Below, piece after piece: positions 3,960-6,807 of a stretch of 6,807 nucleotides of DNA; the first letter of the stretch is position 1, and every line of letters starts with the position of its first letter. The notes under the pieces were generated by a model. That model saw only the letters and a list, made by a program, of their open reading frames with translations, ran no database searches and had not been told where the DNA came from. This stretch comes from Methyloglobulus sp. (GTDB lineage: Bacteria > Pseudomonadota > Gammaproteobacteria > Methylococcales > Methylomonadaceae). The position numbers were made by a program, and so were the translations under genes. The stretch spans positions 1 to 6,807 of the forward strand of contig JABFSV010000442.1 in assembly GCA_013140405.1 (NCBI GenBank), read 5' to 3'.

Positions 3960-6419
3960 ATGGCTCAAAACCTAAAACGGTCACACAGAAACAAGGGGGC
4001 ATTAGTCAGCATATTTCTGCTAAGCCTAATGCCGGGGATAGCCGTCATGGCGGGCGACAACGCAAGGCAGTACCACATCCCGGCGCAGTCGCTTAACAAC
4101 GCCCTGATGCAATTCGCCACCGATTCCCACCTTGAGCTGATGTTCACCGCCGAAAAAATACGCGGTCTCCGCACCGATAGCGTGGACGGCAGCATGACCC
4201 CGGCGCAGGCCTTGTCCCAATTGCTGCAAGGCAGCGGGATGACTTACCGGTTTGTTGATGCCAAGACCGTGACGGTGGAACAGCCGGATGCCAACTTTAG
4301 AAAAACGGCAACCGTCGAGGAAAAGCCGGAAACTCAATCGGGCAGCGGCGACACCACCTTGCCTAAAGTGACGGTGGAGGCGGATGCTGGAAACGCTTAC
4401 GATGATCCTGCTTGGGCAAACGATCCGTATAACACCGATTACAATCGGCCTAATTCATCCACTGCCACCAAAACCGACACACCGATCATGGAGACGCCGG
4501 TGTCGATTCAAGTCGTCCCGCAACAGCTATTAAAAGACCAGCAAGTGACCCGCCTGGAAGATGTTTACAGAAACGTCAGCGGCGTACAGCCGGGATTCGG
4601 TTATAGCAATTTCTGGGATGATGCCTATATTCGTGGTTTTCCTGTCAACGCCAATATTTTTCGTAATGGTTTCCGTCAGCGTTTTTACGCGTTCGATACC
4701 GCCGATTTACAGCAAATTGAAATTCTGAAAGGTCCTGCCGCCATTATGTTCGGGCGGGTCGAGCCAGGAGGGATCATCAACCAAGTGACCAAAAAACCAC
4801 TGGCTGACCCTTATTATTCTGTCCAACAGCAGTTTGGTTCTTACGATTACTACCGGACGTCTATCGATGCAACCGGGCCGATAACCGATGACAAATCGCT
4901 GCGCTATCGTTTTAACGGCGCTTATACTAATGCCGATTCCTTCCGCGATGTCGATCTGGAACGCGTTTTTTTAGCGCCGACCATGAGTTGGCAAATTACT
5001 CCGGATACTGAGGTTAATCTTTCTTTAAACTATCAGCATCAGGATACCGCACTCGACGAGGGACTGCCATTTCAGGGTAATCGTCCAGTCGATGTGCCAC
5101 TGACCCGGAATCTTTGTGACGATGAATGCAGCTTGTCCTATGACCTGACAGTTTTGTATTTGAACTGGTCGCATCACTTTAACGACAACTGGACGGTACG
5201 CAATGGTTTTTCGGGCGGCTGGACAGAAGATTACATTCAGGAGTTGGGGCAATCGACTGTGGATGCCGCAGGTAATTTTGAGCAGTATCCCTGGCGATAT
5301 GACGAAGAATCTAATCATTACCAGACTTATCTGGATTTAAATGGCAAATTTGAGCTATTCGGCACTAAGCACAATACCCTGGTCGGTGTCGATTATTTTA
5401 CACGGGACTTTAAACAGGGCTTTCGTGGCGGCGTGACGCTGGCGCGAAATATTCAAGATACCCGTCCCGATGTATTCGATTTCAAGCCTTTCGCAGCCCT
5501 GGGATCGAACGAATTCTACCCCAGTCAGGAAGAATGGTTCGGCGTTTACTTCCAGGATCAAATCACGCTTTGGAAGAACCTGCACATTTTGGGTGGCGGG
5601 CGTTACGATTGGGCTTCTGCTAAGTCAGGCTTTTCGACCGTTTCCTCGGAGGCGGCGAATTTGATAGGCACCAACACAGGTTACTTTTCGCCACGGGTCG
5701 GCATACTGTATCGACCACTGGAATGGTTGTCGGTCTACGGCAATTATGTGGAATCATTGGGATCAAACAATGGCGGACGCTCGTTTGACGGCACTCCTTT
5801 TCAACCTCAAATTGGCGAACAATATGAAGCCGGCATCAAGACCGAATTTTTTGAAGGGCGTTTGAATGCCTCCTTGGCGTATTATCATCTAACCAAACAA
5901 AATACTTTAACACCTGACCTAGAGCACATTAGCGCAGGCCAATTCAGCAAAGCCATCGGCGAAGCGCGCAGCCAAGGTATTGAATTTGACCTGAGCGGTA
6001 ACGTGACAGACCGCTTTAGCATTGTTGCCAACTATGCCTATATCGATGCCGCCATCACCAAAAGTGATGATGACAGTCCGCACCTTCGCGTTGGTGCAGC
6101 CTTGCCGAATGTGCCGGAACATTCCGGCAGCGTTTGGGCCAAATACATGCTGATACCGGAACGCTTTGAAATTGGTGCCGGGCCATACTTTGCCAGTTCA
6201 AGGCATATTATTGGTCCCAATCTGGGGGTGATGCCGGGTTATGTCAGACTGGATGCTTATGCGGCCTATCATGTGAACCTGGGCGATACGCGCCTGACGA
6301 CTCAAGTCAACATCAACAACGTACTCGACAAGGACTATTTCAAAACGCCGGGCTTCGGGCAGGAAGCGTTGCCAGGTGAGCCTTTGACGGTGATGGGTTC
6401 GGTGCGATTGGAATATTAA
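3960..6419 (+). CDS. TonB-dependent siderophore receptor with STN signalling domain
   Basis: An 819-residue outer-membrane receptor that should import a ferric siderophore using TonB energy and signal its presence. A signal peptide covers about residues 1-31 (basic start, core LVSIFLLSLMPGIAV, cut near VMA|GD). The STN domain spans about 37-106 (YHIPAQSLNNALMQFATDSH, then ALSQLLQGSGMTY). A TonB box, TLPKVTVEA, lies at 133-141. The plug, about 171-280, has ETPVSIQVVPQQLLKDQQV, IRGFPVN, LQQIEILKGPAAIMFGRVEP and GGIINQVTKKPL. The beta-barrel fills 285-819 and ends in an aromatic residue (SVRLEY). Two close cysteines, C386 and C390, fall in a probable outer loop and may form a disulphide. The STN domain places it with FecA/FpvA-type transducers, and the shared promoter block ties it to the sigma/FecR pair. 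Which siderophore it takes cannot be read from sequence. Confidence 0.95.
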   Translation: MAQNLKRSHRNKGALVSIFLLSLMPGIAVMAGDNARQYHIPAQSLNNALMQFATDSHLELMFTAEKIRGLRTDSVDGSMTPAQALSQLLQGSGMTYRFVDAKTVTVEQPDANFRKTATVEEKPETQSGSGDTTLPKVTVEADAGNAYDDPAWANDPYNTDYNRPNSSTATKTDTPIMETPVSIQVVPQQLLKDQQVTRLEDVYRNVSGVQPGFGYSNFWDDAYIRGFPVNANIFRNGFRQRFYAFDTADLQQIEILKGPAAIMFGRVEPGGIINQVTKKPLADPYYSVQQQFGSYDYYRTSIDATGPITDDKSLRYRFNGAYTNADSFRDVDLERVFLAPTMSWQITPDTEVNLSLNYQHQDTALDEGLPFQGNRPVDVPLTRNLCDDECSLSYDLTVLYLNWSHHFNDNWTVRNGFSGGWTEDYIQELGQSTVDAAGNFEQYPWRYDEESNHYQTYLDLNGKFELFGTKHNTLVGVDYFTRDFKQGFRGGVTLARNIQDTRPDVFDFKPFAALGSNEFYPSQEEWFGVYFQDQITLWKNLHILGGGRYDWASAKSGFSTVSSEAANLIGTNTGYFSPRVGILYRPLEWLSVYGNYVESLGSNNGGRSFDGTPFQPQIGEQYEAGIKTEFFEGRLNASLAYYHLTKQNTLTPDLEHISAGQFSKAIGEARSQGIEFDLSGNVTDRFSIVANYAYIDAAITKSDDDSPHLRVGAALPNVPEHSGSVWAKYMLIPERFEIGAGPYFASSRHIIGPNLGVMPGYVRLDAYAAYHVNLGDTRLTTQVNINNVLDKDYFKTPGFGQEALPGEPLTVMGSVRLEY

Positions 6420-6436
6420 AGGCTTCGCTGGAAGTC

Positions 6437-6544
6437 GAGTAGGTCAGGTTGCGCGATAGCGTTACCTGACATTTCGGAGCATCGAATGTCACGTAACCCG
6501 CCACATTTGTTCTGGCGCAATATGACGGGCAACGTGACCTACTC
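6437..6544. repeat. 108-bp double-hairpin repeat after the receptor gene
   Basis: The ends are inverted: GAGTAGGTCAGGTTGCGC (6437-6454) against the reverse complement of 6527-6544, GAGTAGGTCACGTTGCCC, 16 of 18 matching. The first unit is a strong hairpin: GTCAGGT (6443-6449) with ACCTGAC (6464-6470), and CGC-GATA-GCG inside. The second begins GTCACGTAACCCG (6488-6500) and pairs with CGGGCAACGTGAC near the right end. A small ACATT/AATGT stem (6469-6489) joins them. It starts 17 bases after the receptor stop and could end or stabilise the transcript, but there is no T-run of an intrinsic terminator. Confidence 0.7.
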
Positions 6545-6628
6545 ACTACGTTTCTGTGTAATCGCAACGATATATCATGATGAGTATTTTAATCGTACCC
6601 TCGTACCAGTGTGATCAACCGACAACGC

Positions 6629-6657
6629 TTGAAAAATATATATAAAATTAATACATT
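6629..6657 (+). promoter_or_regulatory. Candidate sigma-70 promoter of the PepSY-type gene
   Basis: TTGAAA (6629-6634, five of six to consensus) and TACATT (6652-6657, four of six) are 17 bases apart, in an AT-rich stretch. Transcription would begin near 6664, giving a short leader before the ATG at 6676. A TATAAA at 6641-6646 is an alternative -10 without a good -35. No copy of the 34-bp ECF block is found here, so this gene is probably not a direct sigma target. A tandem TCGTACC pair (6593-6607) upstream has no known role. Confidence 0.35.
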
Positions 6658-6675
6658 ACGAAAGAGTAGCTTGCC

Positions 6676-6807
6676 ATGACACGTTATTTCTGGGTGTTGC
6701 TGCACCGCTACGCCGGTCTGACCATGGCCGGATTCCTGATTATTGTGGGACTGTCCGGCAGTTTGCTGGCGTTTTTCACTGACCTTGAACAACTCATTAA
6801 CCCGCAC
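6676..6807 (+). CDS. PepSY-associated membrane protein, 5' part only
   Basis: The first 44 residues of a protein cut by the window end. RYFWVLLHRYAGLTMAGFLI and the following IVGLSGSLLAFFTDLEQL are typical of the first segment of PepSY_TM (PiuB-like) iron-regulated inner-membrane proteins: the short basic start, the WVLLHRYAGL motif, a membrane helix at about 15-36, then an acidic DLEQLINP turn. Full-length members have about 350-500 residues, three or more further helices and periplasmic PepSY domains. Some are implicated in ferric-siderophore reduction or iron release, so the position after a siderophore receptor fits. The ATG at 6676 is the first start after an in-frame TAG at 6667-6669. 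The Shine-Dalgarno sequence is weak (GAGTAG, 6664-6669). Confidence 0.85.
   Translation, partial: MTRYFWVLLHRYAGLTMAGFLIIVGLSGSLLAFFTDLEQLINPH

Noticed and set aside
6593..6607. Tandem TCGTACC copies as an operator
   Set aside because: Only two 7-base copies one base apart, with no known regulator motif and no second occurrence in the window.

Overview
The window looks like accessory DNA from a Gram-negative, probably gammaproteobacterial chromosome. The evidence is an outer-membrane TonB-dependent receptor, a FecI/FecR-type cell-surface signalling pair, and moderate base composition with many small palindromic intergenic repeats. A methylotroph or methanotroph would fit the style of the repeats and proteins, but that is only an impression. 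The whole is an iron-acquisition (siderophore-uptake) locus whose middle has been filled with mobile and decaying DNA.

Layout. 1-356: AT-rich leader without a convincing gene. 357-887: FecI-type ECF sigma factor. 976-2148: FecR-type sigma regulator, with a palindromic repeat carried in frame in its linker. 2382-2606: intact DUF433 antitoxin-like gene. 2608-2933: the partner DUF5615 (PIN-like) toxin gene, reduced to its first ten codons and its last ~36; the middle is replaced by a 170-bp double-hairpin repeat. 2993-3780: complete 788-bp IS1-family insertion sequence with 27-bp imperfect terminal repeats and an 8-bp target duplication AAATTTTT. 3960-6419: 819-residue TonB-dependent siderophore receptor with an N-terminal signalling (STN) domain. 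6437-6544: second double-hairpin repeat. 6676-6807: first 44 residues of a PepSY-type membrane protein, cut by the window end.

How it works together. By the known Fec/Fpv logic, the receptor's STN domain reports ligand binding to the periplasmic part of FecR, which frees the sigma factor to transcribe the receptor gene. The sequence gives direct support: a 34-bp block ending in an ECF-type -10 (CGTCTT) occurs twice, once before the receptor (3896-3929) and once between the sigma and FecR genes (915-948). The two copies match at 29 of 34 positions without gaps. This links the receptor to the sigma pair although about 1.8 kb of toxin-antitoxin remnant, repeat and IS now lies between them. It also suggests fecR has its own sigma-dependent promoter. 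The PepSY-type gene downstream plausibly acts later in iron handling, for example reduction or release of iron from the siderophore.

I do not see a wholly new system. The most notable points are the duplicated promoter block, the in-frame repeat inside FecR, the toxin gene gutted beside an intact antitoxin, and the A8 frameshift run of the IS, which needs a +1 (or -2) change rather than the -1 used by IS1.
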